The notes under the pieces were generated by a model. The model ran no database searches, was not told where the DNA came from, and worked only from the letters and a program-made list of their open reading frames with translations. The position numbers and the translations under genes are program-made. A DNA stretch of 64,000 nt, from the NCBI GenBank assembly GCA_000018565.1, contig CP000875.1, positions 2,743,199 to 2,807,198 on the forward strand, written 5' to 3'. The stretch comes from Herpetosiphon aurantiacus DSM 785 (GTDB lineage Bacteria > Chloroflexota > Chloroflexia > Chloroflexales > Herpetosiphonaceae). Positions 1 to 9,583 of the stretch are shown here, piece after piece (position 1 is the stretch's first letter; each line of letters begins with the position of its first letter).

Positions 1-3000
1 CGACCCGCCCATCATTAACCCGATTGATTTGCTCGACATTAAAGCTTGGTTGGTCAAAACTTAGGTTATAGCTGGTTGCCACCAGATCATCAAGCGCACC
101 CTTGAGCGGCAACGTGCCACCAACGCGGCGACCAAATCGCGCATTACTATCGGTCGTGATCAATGGCCAGTAGGTGCTGGTGCCGCTGCTGGTTGCGGTG
201 ATAGTTGAGCCATTGTGGGTTGTGGCAATTGCGAAATTGCTGGTTGAGCCAGCCGCTGCCGCCAAGCTCCAGCTGATTGTCACGGAGACCCAACTGCCAA
301 GCTTGCCGCTAAAACCACCAGCAGCAGTCGTCGAGAATGGGCCAAACGCCACGCTGCTCGAAGTACGGTTGATCAGGCCGAGCGTAACCAAGCCCGCTGA
401 GTCGATATAGGCGCGTAAACAGTAGCCTGCTCCGGCTGAGCTAGAACAAGCATTATCAAGCAAATAATAGTAGGAGCCGCTGGCTGGCAGGGCACTCAAT
501 TTCAGTTTGAAGCTAAATGAGCCACTTGTCCCAGCCGCGCTACTTGCTGTTGCGGGCAGTGGTAAATAATCGTCGCTGCCATCAAAAAGCAGGCCTTCGT
601 GGGTCGCACCTGCGGTCAAACTTGGGCAGGTTGCGGTTGAGGCACAGCTGACGATGCTGCCACCACTGGCGGTGTTGGCGAAACTGGTGCGCAGGCTGTT
701 GGTATTATGTTCGTCAAAGCCAAACGCAAATACGGTCTCAGCATTATTGTTGACGATGCTGATGTCGTTGAGATTGCCATGCAGCGGACTAGCGCCGTCG
801 ATGCTATTGCCCAACGTGCCAGCACCAACCACCAAACGCAAGCGCACATTGTTGTTCAAGCCACTATCAAGCGAGCCATTCTGATAAACCCGCAATTGCT
901 TATCATTCACATTAATTGTGATGGTGATCCAGGTGTTGGTGGCCATGGTGATAACGCCAGTCAAACTTGGGCTAACATCATTTAATGCCACAACCAACTT
1001 GCCGCTGCTATTGACCGAAACGTTCAAGCCATAGGCCTGAGTTGATTCGGTTGCGATCAAGCTCATGGTTTTGTCAGCACTAGGCAGGGCGTTCAATTTG
1101 ACTTTGAACGAGAAGGTTGAGGCTTGAAAGGCATTTTCATAGGCCAGCGTGCCAATCGCCAGCTGATCATCCACGCCATCGAAGGCCACTGAGCGATCAG
1201 TACTGCTCACCAAGTCGCTAGCGGGGCAACTTGCGCCAACACAGGTCGCAGCTTCGCTCTCACCCGAAGCTGGGCTAAAACCGCTCTTTCGATCACTTTC
1301 TTCAAAGCGTAAGGCAATCTTTGGTTGGGTGACGACTGGATCGCTAGCGCTGGTCGTGCCAAGCAAATTGCCATGGATACCTTGGGTGGCCAGGGTATTG
1401 GTGACGCTGGTTGAATAGCTCAAGGCCGCGCCTGGCTGCACAACCAGATCATTGGGATTGTAGCGGCCATCTTTGAGCGCTACAACTTCACTGGCCGAAA
1501 GTGCGCGTTCAAACAGGCTTACTTCGTCGATTGAACCTTGAAAATAGTTGTCGATGCGACCAACCCGCAAGGTATCAATTGGATAGGGCACTTTGCCAGC
1601 GGCAGCCGCCGAATTGGCTTGCTCAACCCCGTTGATATACAAACGCATGGTCGTGCCATCGAACGTTGTGGCGATGTGGCTCCAGGTGTTGCTGCTCAGC
1701 ACCACTCCGCTGGTTGATAAACTGTTCCAATTCGTGCCATCGCCGAAGCCAACTTGCACCCGTCCAGCCTGAAACATGTAGATGCTGGGTGCTCGTTGCG
1801 CCAAAATCCCGCCATCATAGCCCACAATTCCATGGAAATTGCTATCAGTGCTGGTTGGATAGACCCAAACTGCTTGGGTATAGGCTGTTGGCGCAAGGCT
1901 CAGGCTGGCTTGTAGATAATCGTTTAGGCCATCGAAGCTGGCCGCATTGCCATACCGCCCAGTTTGCGCCGCGATTGGGCAAGTTGTCGTGCTGGCGCAA
2001 CTAAAATTGTTGGAGCTAGCGCTATTGGCAAATACGCTTGCATCGGCACTTTCCTCAAAGCGTAGCAATACTGCGGCGGCATCGCGCTCGCTCACGTCCA
2101 TGTCGGCAAATTGCACCAAGTTATCAATCAACGAGGCATCAGTGGCGACCCACGGGTTGAATCCATAGACGAATTCTTGCAAATCGTTCAAGCCGTCGTC
2201 GTCAATGTCGCCAACATTGGGGTTTGACCAAACGCGGGTATAGCTGCGATTGCCCGCATCATCGTTGTAGCTAATCAACCAACCAGTTGTGCTTTCAGTG
2301 CCATCATCAAGCCCATCGCCATCGCTATCGTTGAGCAACGGATTGGTGCCAAGGCTCAATTCGCGGGCATCATCAAGCCCATCGCCATCAGTATCGATTG
2401 CTTCAGGATCAGTGCCCTGGGCCAATTCGTAGGTATCGAGCAACAAATCCGCATCAGCATCGCGGGTCAAATCATCGGGGTCAACTCCACCCGCATCAAC
2501 ACTGAACAGCCCATCGCCATCGTGATCACGCTGGCTGGGGAAACTCAACTGGCCGCGATCATTCCACTCCATTGCATAGAATTCGCTCAGCGTGGACGGG
2601 AGTATATCCAGCGTTTCGCTTGCACCAATATTCAATTCGCTGGAGCCGCCATAGGTTTCGGTGCTACAACTAAAGGCATCAAGCCAGCAACCAGTGTAGG
2701 GCAGTTGATAGGCTTCATTCAAATAGAGTAAGCCATCAAGCGAGCGATTAATCCCCGTGCCAACTCGATCCAAATCCAAGGCATCGACCGAAACGATCGT
2801 TCTGCTCAAGCGAATTTTGTGCCCGCCAATCGCATCCCAATCGCCGCGCATATCGCCTTTGCTAATTTGATCGTGATAATCAACTGGTTCATCGTCGAGG
2901 GTATACAGGAACGAGGCTTTATTGGCATCGGACGCTGAATATTGCGTGCCATACAACAACGTATTGGTCACGCGCATCGTGTAGGTGATGCTGTTGGAGA

Positions 3001-6000
3001 CCACAAAGCCATCTTCAGGCTCGGCCAAACTGCGATCTACAATATCGATCGCCAAGCGATCGGAGGAATCCATATTTTTAATTACAATATCAACATCGTA
3101 GAGCAGCTTGGCAAGCGCTTCAGTCATGCGATCTTGCACCGTGCGCACGCCAAAAATTGCTAAAATCCCATCGACAAAATAGAGCATCAGGAAGAGGAAC
3201 GAAAAGATTTGGCCGATACCAGGTACATATTCCAAGGCAAACATCACCACCGTGATGATCGTACTGGCCAAGGTGTAGGCTACATAGACGGTGAGCGCAA
3301 TGCTGCCGCCCTCACCAGTCGTAATCATCTTCCAAAGCACACTACCCGATGTCGAGAGGAAGATGATCCAAGGTACAACTGTACCAAGCACCAAGCCTAA
3401 TTTACCTACCGCCTTAAAATTAGCCATGGTGGTCGATTTAAGAATTGCCGTTACGCCCATGCCACTCTGGTAGAGCGTATAAAATTTATGCATCATATTG
3501 GCGATATACAAGCCAACCCCAACAATCGTGGCCGCATTCAGGATATAAATGCCCGCTTGGAAGGTTGTATCATCGCCAGTCAGGTAGCCAACTGCAAACA
3601 AGGTTGCGCCAACTGCCAAGCCAATTGTGGTTATGCCGATTAGGCCATGCAAGGCCATGCTCTTTTTGTTTTGCAGCAAGCGCTCAAAGGAAAAGGTATA
3701 TTGAGTAAAACTCTTTTTGTAGGCATGGTTGATCACGCTCCAGAAGCTATAGCCGCTGTAGCCCATGGCTTTGTATTTAGCAAATTTGCTCACCGATTCG
3801 ATGATTGTGTTGAGGTAGGCCGAACCAATAAAGGTAAAGCCTTTGGGAGTCGATGAGGGCCAAGCTGGGGTATAGGCGCTTTCAGGAACCTCAGTGCTTT
3901 GCGTCCAAAGCAGATCACCATCGCTTTCGATGCTCTCCGAGAGGCCTTGCAACAAAGCGGCATAATAACTTTGGCCCCAAATTTGCTTGCCGCTGATTTC
4001 ATCGAGGCTTGTGCTTGAGCCATCGCCTTGAAAAAATTCATCGCTGGTCAACAGGGTGTTCAGCAGCAGCAAATATTGCTCAGGATCGTAATTGCCCCAA
4101 ACGCCATCAGTATATTGATACGGTGCCCAGCTCATGCTAGCTGCGGTCACCAACGGCACTGTATCAGCGTCAAAATCAAGCGCAATTGCGGCGCTAGTGA
4201 TGGTGTTGTCATCAACATTGACCGAGCGGCTGCGATGTTCGCTGGCAAATAACAACGTTGGATTGGTTTGGTTGGCATAGGGTGTGAACACACTATCAAG
4301 CAATTCGGCAGTACGGGTGATCGTCAAATCTTCAACATAATCGTCGTTATGGTCATAACTAAAGCTTTGAACTGCTAAGCTATGATTGGCCGCGCCGCCT
4401 GCCCAGCCATCAATGCTACTCGCCAAATTGCTGATTGTCACATCGCGGCTGCCGTTGCTGCTGCATGTGCCACTGCCATTGATGCTTGAGCAATCGCGAC
4501 CGCGCAAAAAGCTGTTGCTCATGTTCCAGCTGGCAACCCACAAATCGCTATCCAGCGCGAGATTGGTATCCTCAGTCGGATTTTCATAGACAATCGCTGT
4601 ATCGGTGCCATGCTCCTCGGTCACGGTCAGGCCAGCCAATTTCCACTCATCGTAATAGGTTTGGATGATTGCGTAGCTGTCTTCGCAGGTGCTGAGGTCG
4701 GTGTCGTCTGTGCAGCTATCGGTCAACATTTCGACCAACCAAACCAGCCGAACTTCATGGGCTGCGCCCCACGTTGCCAGACCGTTGCTGCCTTGGCTCG
4801 GTTGATAGAACATCCGCGCCGCAAAGCCAACCACTCCACCATCGCTTTCATCGGAAACATAACTGACTGGGAGATAGGCCAAAAGGTCGCCATCGCCGCT
4901 GTTTGAATCGTAAACACTCAGATCATAACGATCAATGGCGCTACTATCGAGCCAGTTATCAACCGCCATCTCCAAACTACGATCAATCCCGCTGTAGCTG
5001 GCATTGATTGGCAAATTGGCGTAGTGGCCACTGGTGTAGGGCATGCGAATTTGCAGCATTGGCACAAGCCGAACATCGCCATTGGCAGCGTTAGTATCGC
5101 TGCTGCGCAAGGTCAGATTTTCGGTGTTAGCAAAGTTGGTTTCCAGGTGGCGCTGAATTTGGCCTGCACTGTCACCAGTTGGCCAATCGAGCACCGTGCC
5201 AAAATAATCAAGATGGTCAGCATTGGTTGGGGTAATTTGAAAATCAACATAGACCGGTTTGTTAGTTTCAAGTTGATTAATACTTAGTTCAAGTGGCGTA
5301 TCGCCATTGAAAGTTTGGGCAATCACACCATTGGGCGAATTATCAACCGCATCGTTGACCCCATCATTATCATTATCAAGGTCAAACACGTCGGGTGTGC
5401 CATCAGCATCAGTATCGGGGCAGGCTGCGCTTGGATCATAATCGCTGGAAATTTCAACCCATACTTGACACTCCATGCCATCGGTCAAGCCATCGCTGTT
5501 GCTATCAGTGGCGTAGGGATCGAGATACCATTGCGTGCCACCAAAGCTAAATCCCGCCACTTCCAATTGATCATCAAGCAAATCGCCATCGCTATCGGCT
5601 TCGTCGGGCAAAGTGCCAAGTTGATTAACTTCGATGCCATCGCTCAGCCCATCGCCATCACTATCAGTCGAGTCGGCGACCCCAATACAATCGTTGCTAC
5701 TTGAGCTAGCACTTGGACAAGCACCCCAAATTGCTTCATCGTAGTCGGTTAAGCCATCGCCATCAGTATCGGTCGTATCACTTGAAGCCAGCATGCTTGG
5801 CAACGCCAATTCTGGCCGTGCTTGCAATAACGCCGTTAAATCGGCATCGGGCAGCGCAACGTTGGGGGTCGTGCTACGCGGATTTTGATGGGGGTTCCAA
5901 TTGCTGGTTTGTTGGGCAGCGACGGCCTCGCTCAAAGCCTCATGCTGCGCACGTTGTTGGTCGTATTCAGCCTGCTCAGTTTGTTGCTCGGCAGCAAAGG

Positions 6001-7057
6001 CCGCCGTGAGATCAGCACGAAATAAAGGCATTGTCAGCAGTGAAATAATCACCAAGCCCACGGTGAAGGCATGAATTTTGCGGTTGTGCAAGCGCCGCAT
6101 CCACCAGCCAATCAGCGCCAGCACCAGCCCAATACTCACGATTTGCAACACCAACAAGCGCAAAGCTGGCAATTGTTCAGTTAATCGAAAGCTCAGCCAA
6201 TTGATTGGGTTGGCGCTAAAAGGCGTGGTCGCCAAGGCTAAACGGCTTTGATCGAACCCGCTGTAATCGCCAACAATCATGGCTGTCGAGCGACCTTGGC
6301 CTTGTTGCGCCGGAAATTCGAGGGTTAATGCGATGCGGCGGGGCAGGCCTGTTTGGTCGATCCAAATTTCGCCGTGGCCCTGCATATCGCGGTAGGCTCG
6401 CCCAGCATCGAGTACCACATGGGCTGGAATATTGCGGCTTGCGCGAATTTGGGCTTCGAGCATTGGCCCAAGTTTTTCAGCCAACGCTGTTCCATCAAGC
6501 TTAAAGCCATAATGCTCGTAGGTTAGGGTTAAATCGAGCGCTGCTCCAGCGGCTGTATCAAACGAGCGAGTTGCTTGGTCAAGCAATTGCACATCGTCAG
6601 CCCCGATCAAAAAGCTCAGCAAATTGCCGCTAGGCGCAATGCCGTTGAGATCTTGCAGATCGCCTGCTTGCCATGGCCCTAGCCCTTGGCGTTGCTCAAC
6701 CTTACCATCCAGTAGGCGCAACGAATGGGCTTTGGCTGGATTACGATCGGCACTATTCCAAAGCTGCATTTCAAGATAATTCGTGGTTGCATCAACTTGG
6801 CCTTCGAGCGCCAAGCGATCGATTTGTGGTTCGCGGCCAGCACTCGTGATCGCGGCAACTGGATAGGTTGTTTGCTCGATAGTCGCTTGGTAGCGATAGC
6901 TGCCACTGGCTCCGGCCAACTCCCATGCACGTTCGATCGCCGTTTGCGGCATTGCAGCCTGATCAAGCCAACCAAGCAAAAACGGACTGATCAGCAGTGC
7001 CAACAGAGCTAGCCAAGTTGCTCGGACAATCAACGAGCGCGATGATCGAATATGCAT
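1..7057 (-). CDS. Giant secreted/membrane protein with TSP3 and LamG repeats (3' end outside window)
   Basis: Open frame read from ATG 7057 past the left edge, so at least 2352 residues with no stop seen. A GGAGG sits 5 bases before the ATG. The N-terminus is a signal or anchor helix (MHIRSSRSLIV, then a Leu/Ala-rich stretch). A soluble domain follows, then two hydrophobic helices near 296-345. Asp-rich thrombospondin type-3 repeats (DSDGDGLSDG, DNDNDGVNDA) fill about 420-580. A globular part follows, then a cluster of about four or five hydrophobic helices near 1130-1300, and a second Asp-rich TSP3 block (DTDGDGLDDA, DSDGDGLDDG) near 1505-1630. Three LamG/concanavalin-like domains (AASFDGLNDY, VAFDGVDD, LLFDGSDDY) occupy the rest. 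TSP3 repeats normally bind calcium and LamG domains bind glycans or proteins, so a surface adhesin or scaffold is likely. The internal transmembrane cluster is unusual. Function is not known. Confidence 0.85.
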   Translation of the reverse strand, partial: MHIRSSRSLIVRATWLALLALLISPFLLGWLDQAAMPQTAIERAWELAGASGSYRYQATIEQTTYPVAAITSAGREPQIDRLALEGQVDATTNYLEMQLWNSADRNPAKAHSLRLLDGKVEQRQGLGPWQAGDLQDLNGIAPSGNLLSFLIGADDVQLLDQATRSFDTAAGAALDLTLTYEHYGFKLDGTALAEKLGPMLEAQIRASRNIPAHVVLDAGRAYRDMQGHGEIWIDQTGLPRRIALTLEFPAQQGQGRSTAMIVGDYSGFDQSRLALATTPFSANPINWLSFRLTEQLPALRLLVLQIVSIGLVLALIGWWMRRLHNRKIHAFTVGLVIISLLTMPLFRADLTAAFAAEQQTEQAEYDQQRAQHEALSEAVAAQQTSNWNPHQNPRSTTPNVALPDADLTALLQARPELALPSMLASSDTTDTDGDGLTDYDEAIWGACPSASSSSNDCIGVADSTDSDGDGLSDGIEVNQLGTLPDEADSDGDLLDDQLEVAGFSFGGTQWYLDPYATDSNSDGLTDGMECQVWVEISSDYDPSAACPDTDADGTPDVFDLDNDNDGVNDAVDNSPNGVIAQTFNGDTPLELSINQLETNKPVYVDFQITPTNADHLDYFGTVLDWPTGDSAGQIQRHLETNFANTENLTLRSSDTNAANGDVRLVPMLQIRMPYTSGHYANLPINASYSGIDRSLEMAVDNWLDSSAIDRYDLSVYDSNSGDGDLLAYLPVSYVSDESDGGVVGFAARMFYQPSQGSNGLATWGAAHEVRLVWLVEMLTDSCTDDTDLSTCEDSYAIIQTYYDEWKLAGLTVTEEHGTDTAIVYENPTEDTNLALDSDLWVASWNMSNSFLRGRDCSSINGSGTCSSNGSRDVTISNLASSIDGWAGGAANHSLAVQSFSYDHNDDYVEDLTITRTAELLDSVFTPYANQTNPTLLFASEHRSRSVNVDDNTITSAAIALDFDADTVPLVTAASMSWAPYQYTDGVWGNYDPEQYLLLLNTLLTSDEFFQGDGSSTSLDEISGKQIWGQSYYAALLQGLSESIESDGDLLWTQSTEVPESAYTPAWPSSTPKGFTFIGSAYLNTIIESVSKFAKYKAMGYSGYSFWSVINHAYKKSFTQYTFSFERLLQNKKSMALHGLIGITTIGLAVGATLFAVGYLTGDDTTFQAGIYILNAATIVGVGLYIANMMHKFYTLYQSGMGVTAILKSTTMANFKAVGKLGLVLGTVVPWIIFLSTSGSVLWKMITTGEGGSIALTVYVAYTLASTIITVVMFALEYVPGIGQIFSFLFLMLYFVDGILAIFGVRTVQDRMTEALAKLLYDVDIVIKNMDSSDRLAIDIVDRSLAEPEDGFVVSNSITYTMRVTNTLLYGTQYSASDANKASFLYTLDDEPVDYHDQISKGDMRGDWDAIGGHKIRLSRTIVSVDALDLDRVGTGINRSLDGLLYLNEAYQLPYTGCWLDAFSCSTETYGGSSELNIGASETLDILPSTLSEFYAMEWNDRGQLSFPSQRDHDGDGLFSVDAGGVDPDDLTRDADADLLLDTYELAQGTDPEAIDTDGDGLDDARELSLGTNPLLNDSDGDGLDDGTESTTGWLISYNDDAGNRSYTRVWSNPNVGDIDDDGLNDLQEFVYGFNPWVATDASLIDNLVQFADMDVSERDAAAVLLRFEESADASVFANSASSNNFSCASTTTCPIAAQTGRYGNAASFDGLNDYLQASLSLAPTAYTQAVWVYPTSTDSNFHGIVGYDGGILAQRAPSIYMFQAGRVQVGFGDGTNWNSLSTSGVVLSSNTWSHIATTFDGTTMRLYINGVEQANSAAAAGKVPYPIDTLRVGRIDNYFQGSIDEVSLFERALSASEVVALKDGRYNPNDLVVQPGAALSYSTSVTNTLATQGIHGNLLGTTSASDPVVTQPKIALRFEESDRKSGFSPASGESEAATCVGASCPASDLVSSTDRSVAFDGVDDQLAIGTLAYENAFQASTFSFKVKLNALPSADKTMSLIATESTQAYGLNVSVNSSGKLVVALNDVSPSLTGVITMATNTWITITINVNDKQLRVYQNGSLDSGLNNNVRLRLVVGAGTLGNSIDGASPLHGNLNDISIVNNNAETVFAFGFDEHNTNSLRTSFANTASGGSIVSCASTATCPSLTAGATHEGLLFDGSDDYLPLPATASSAAGTSGSFSFKLKLSALPASGSYYYLLDNACSSSAGAGYCLRAYIDSAGLVTLGLINRTSSSVAFGPFSTTAAGGFSGKLGSWVSVTISWSLAAAAGSTSNFAIATTHNGSTITATSSGTSTYWPLITTDSNARFGRRVGGTLPLKGALDDLVATSYNLSFDQPSFNVEQINRVNDGRV

Positions 7058-7207
7058 GGAACCTCCAGAGCCGTGATAGAGACGCAACACAACCAACCGC
7101 CACCATAGCTGAATATGGCAGAACTAGCCCAATTTGAGCAGCATGATCGTGTAAGAGTGATAATGTTTGGCGAGTATACAGCTTCACTGATTAATTTTTG
7201 AGTGCAA

Positions 7208-7290
7208 AATGTCATTATTTGGCGAAACTAGGGGGATGACATTTGTCATTGTTTGGGGCATGCGGATGGTGACATTTGGCACTGCTAGGG
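7208..7290. promoter_or_regulatory. Direct and inverted TGTCATT/TGACA repeats between divergent genes
   Basis: Three imperfect copies of a TGTCATT-TTTGG or TGACATTTGGCA-type motif lie about 30-35 bases apart. The middle one is a perfect palindrome, ATGACA-TT-TGTCAT, at 7236-7249. The position between the giant protein gene (-) and the two-component pair (+) fits binding sites for a regulator, possibly the NarL-type regulator encoded at 8927. That link is inference. Confidence 0.4.
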
Positions 7291-7302
7291 CACAAACGAC
7301 CA

Positions 7303-7311
7303 TGCTATAAT
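7303..7311 (+). promoter_or_regulatory. Extended -10 promoter upstream of histidine kinase gene
   Basis: TGCTATAAT is a perfect extended -10 element (TGnTATAAT). No good -35 is visible 17 bases upstream, as is usual for extended -10 promoters. It would drive the kinase/regulator pair through a leader of about 290 bases that contains the hairpin repeat at 7352-7530. Confidence 0.5.
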
Positions 7312-7351
7312 GCCCTGAGGGTTGTCAGATTTTTTGCAACGCTTGGTACGA

Positions 7352-7530
7352 CCGCACCCCCTAGCCCCCTCCTTTCAAAGGTAGGTTTTAATAATGGTTG
7401 GGTAGGATCTAGAGTCGATGTTCATGCCCTCACCCCCTAGCCCCTCTCCCGCCGAGCGAGGCGAGGAGGAACCATCCCAGCATGATACCCCTCTCTCGCC
7501 GCAGTGGGAGAGGGGTTGGGGGTGAGGGAA
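7352..7530. repeat. Dispersed hairpin repeat element, copy 1
   Basis: A C-rich arm (CCCTCACCCCCTAGCCCCTC, about 7428-7447) faces a G-rich arm (GGGAGAGGGGTTGGGGGTGA, about 7506-7525) across a GAGCGAGGCGAGG core. It is preceded by AAAGGTAGGTTTTAA. Related copies lie at 38410-38565 and, shortened, at 41778-41825. It has no coding capacity and looks like a REP/MITE-like intergenic element. Confidence 0.7.
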
Positions 7531-7606
7531 CGGTTGCCATACCAAATCACTTGAAATCAATTCGTGACGAGAAGTGGATAACCCACCAGCACTGCAAGGA
7601 ACGCCT

Positions 7607-8923
7607 ATGTTATTCCAAGATTCAGCTAAGCTTCGACAATCAGCAGAAACTCAAGCAATACCCATCCCTAACCACACCCATGAAGCTGAGCAATTCAGCG
7701 GTGGCCTATCGATCAAACGCATCCTACAAATCGTGGCCTTGCTCTGGATTAGCTATTTTTTAATTTTAACGGGCCTTGATTGGGTTTCGTTGATGTCGCG
7801 ACCTGATACCAGCCCCTTGCCATGGTTCTACTACGCGATTCATATCACCTTGGCGGGAGTTGTGTTTGGTTTAGCAACTTGGGATGCGGCTCAACAGCGT
7901 TTGGGGCGGGTATTTATGCCCTTGATCATTGGGCTGATTTCGGTTGTGCCCATTCTGCTGACCCCATTAATTACCAGCGGGCCAGGCCCAATTACCACTG
8001 AGCCAGGTTTAGTCGTGATGCGTTTGTGCCCGATGCTGTGTGTGGCAGTGGTGATTGTGGCGTGGCAATATACTTGGCGACAGGTGGTTTGGTTTTGTTT
8101 GGTAACTGGGGCATTAATTTTGCTGCCAATTTTGCTCCGTGCCCCACGTTTTAGTTCAGCGGTTGCGATCACAATTGTCCAAACCAGCACGTTTTTGGTG
8201 TTTGGCTATGCGCTATCAGCCTTAGTGCAACGTCTGCGGCTGCAAAATGCGGCCTTGATTCAAGCCCATGAGCAGTTGCGTGATTATGCTGGTACTCAAG
8301 AGCGGTTGGCAATTAGCCGTGAGCGCAACCGCGTAGCTCGCGAATTGCACGACACCCTGGCCCATGCCCTGAGCGGCTTGATCGTGCAACTTGAGGCTGC
8401 CAAACTCTACCGTGAAATTGAGCCGACCACCAGCCATAAGCTGCAAGATTCGGCGCTCGATGCCGCCCGCCATGGCTTGCAAGAAACCCGTTTAGCGCTC
8501 AAAGCCCTCCGTGCCCGCCCGTTGGATGATTTAGGCCTAGCCCTAGCATTACGTCAACTTGCTGAGCAACTGGCAAGTACCGCGCAGCTTACGCTTGATC
8601 TATCGATTTCGCCGAAACTGCCACCCCTAGCCCTAGAAGTTGAAACCTGTGTTTATCGGGTTGCCCAAGAAGCACTGCGCAACGCGATTCGCCATGCCAA
8701 TGCCAACCGTTTAGATGTCAGCTTAACCTGTATTGATACCGAATTATGTCTAGTTGTCCGTGATGATGGCTGTGGCTTTGAATTCCAATCATTCTCTACA
8801 GCAGACCATTTTGGCTTAGCAGGAATGCATGAGCGAGCTGCTGAGTTGGGCGGCCAGCTGAGCATCAACAGCCAGCTTGGGCTGGGCACTTGGGTCGAAT
8901 TACGCTTTACAACAAAGGGTTGA
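7607..8923 (+). CDS. NarL-family sensor histidine kinase (HisKA_3)
   Basis: Membrane sensor kinase that should phosphorylate the response regulator encoded 3 bases downstream. ATG 7607 is preferred over an in-frame GTG at 7574 because AAGGA lies 6 bases before it. The product is 438 residues. About six hydrophobic helices fill roughly residues 35-205 (for example SYFLILTGLDWVSL). A dimerisation/phosphoacceptor region follows with H-box ARELHDTLAH; the phosphorylated His is about residue 248. The C-terminal HATPase domain has an N-box (ALRNAIRHANA), a G1 box (VRDDGCGFEF) and HFGLAGMHERAAELGG. There is no obvious extracellular sensor domain, as in the DesK/LiaS type, so the signal may be membrane state or a small ligand. 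The ligand is unknown. Confidence 0.93.
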   Translation: MLFQDSAKLRQSAETQAIPIPNHTHEAEQFSGGLSIKRILQIVALLWISYFLILTGLDWVSLMSRPDTSPLPWFYYAIHITLAGVVFGLATWDAAQQRLGRVFMPLIIGLISVVPILLTPLITSGPGPITTEPGLVVMRLCPMLCVAVVIVAWQYTWRQVVWFCLVTGALILLPILLRAPRFSSAVAITIVQTSTFLVFGYALSALVQRLRLQNAALIQAHEQLRDYAGTQERLAISRERNRVARELHDTLAHALSGLIVQLEAAKLYREIEPTTSHKLQDSALDAARHGLQETRLALKALRARPLDDLGLALALRQLAEQLASTAQLTLDLSISPKLPPLALEVETCVYRVAQEALRNAIRHANANRLDVSLTCIDTELCLVVRDDGCGFEFQSFSTADHFGLAGMHERAAELGGQLSINSQLGLGTWVELRFTTKG

Positions 8924-8926
8924 GCA

Positions 8927-9583
8927 ATGATCAAACTATTAATTTGCGATGATCAGGCGGTTGTGCGCGATGGCTTGTCGATCATGTTGAATCTCGCGCC
9001 TGATCTTGAGGTGATTGCCGTCGCCAGCAATGGCCGCGAGGCGGTGCAGCTTAGCGCAACGTGGCAGCCAGATCTGATTTTGATGGATCTTAAAATGCCG
9101 ATTATGAATGGAATCGAGGCCACGCGCCAAATTAGCGCAGCCCAACCACTGGTTAAAATCTTAGTATTAACGACCTACGACGATGATGAATGGTTGTTTG
9201 AGGCAATTCGGGCGGGAGCAGCAGGCTATTTGCTCAAGGATATGGCGCATAGCGATTTGGTTAGTGCGATTCGCGGCACAGTTTCGGGCAAAGCCTATGT
9301 TGATCCCAATGTGACGGCCCGCCTGCTCAGTCAAGTTGCCACCTCGCGCAATCAACCACCAGCCAGCCAATTAACTGGCCGCTTGACCGAGCGTGAGCTG
9401 GCAGTGCTCAATTTAATTGCCACAGGCCACACCAACGCCAGTATCGCCGAACAACTCCGACTTTCTGAGGGCACGGTGCGTAACCACGTCAGCACCATTT
9501 TATCCAAGCTCGATGTCGCTGACCGAACGCAGGCCGCTCTGTTGGCAGTGGAACATGGCTTGCATCAGCGCGACCATTATTAA
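8927..9583 (+). CDS. NarL/LuxR-family response regulator
   Basis: Transcription factor, 218 residues, partner of the adjacent kinase (3-base gap, certainly one operon). The receiver domain spans about residues 1-120, with acidic pocket ICDD, phosphoacceptor Asp54 (ILMDLKMPIMNG), Thr in VLTTYDD and Lys in GYLLKD. The LuxR helix-turn-helix lies at about 150-212 (LTERELAVLNLIATGHTNAS, LRLSEGTVRNHVSTILSKL). The family binds DNA as a phosphorylated dimer. Its likely targets are nearby: the repeats at 7208-7290 and the peptide gene at 10057. Neither is proven. Confidence 0.95.
   Translation: MIKLLICDDQAVVRDGLSIMLNLAPDLEVIAVASNGREAVQLSATWQPDLILMDLKMPIMNGIEATRQISAAQPLVKILVLTTYDDDEWLFEAIRAGAAGYLLKDMAHSDLVSAIRGTVSGKAYVDPNVTARLLSQVATSRNQPPASQLTGRLTERELAVLNLIATGHTNASIAEQLRLSEGTVRNHVSTILSKLDVADRTQAALLAVEHGLHQRDHY

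Noticed and set aside
7352-7530. CRISPR-like repetition of CCCTCACCCCC units
   Set aside because: No regular repeat/spacer pattern; arms are inverted and form a hairpin, and there are no cas genes.
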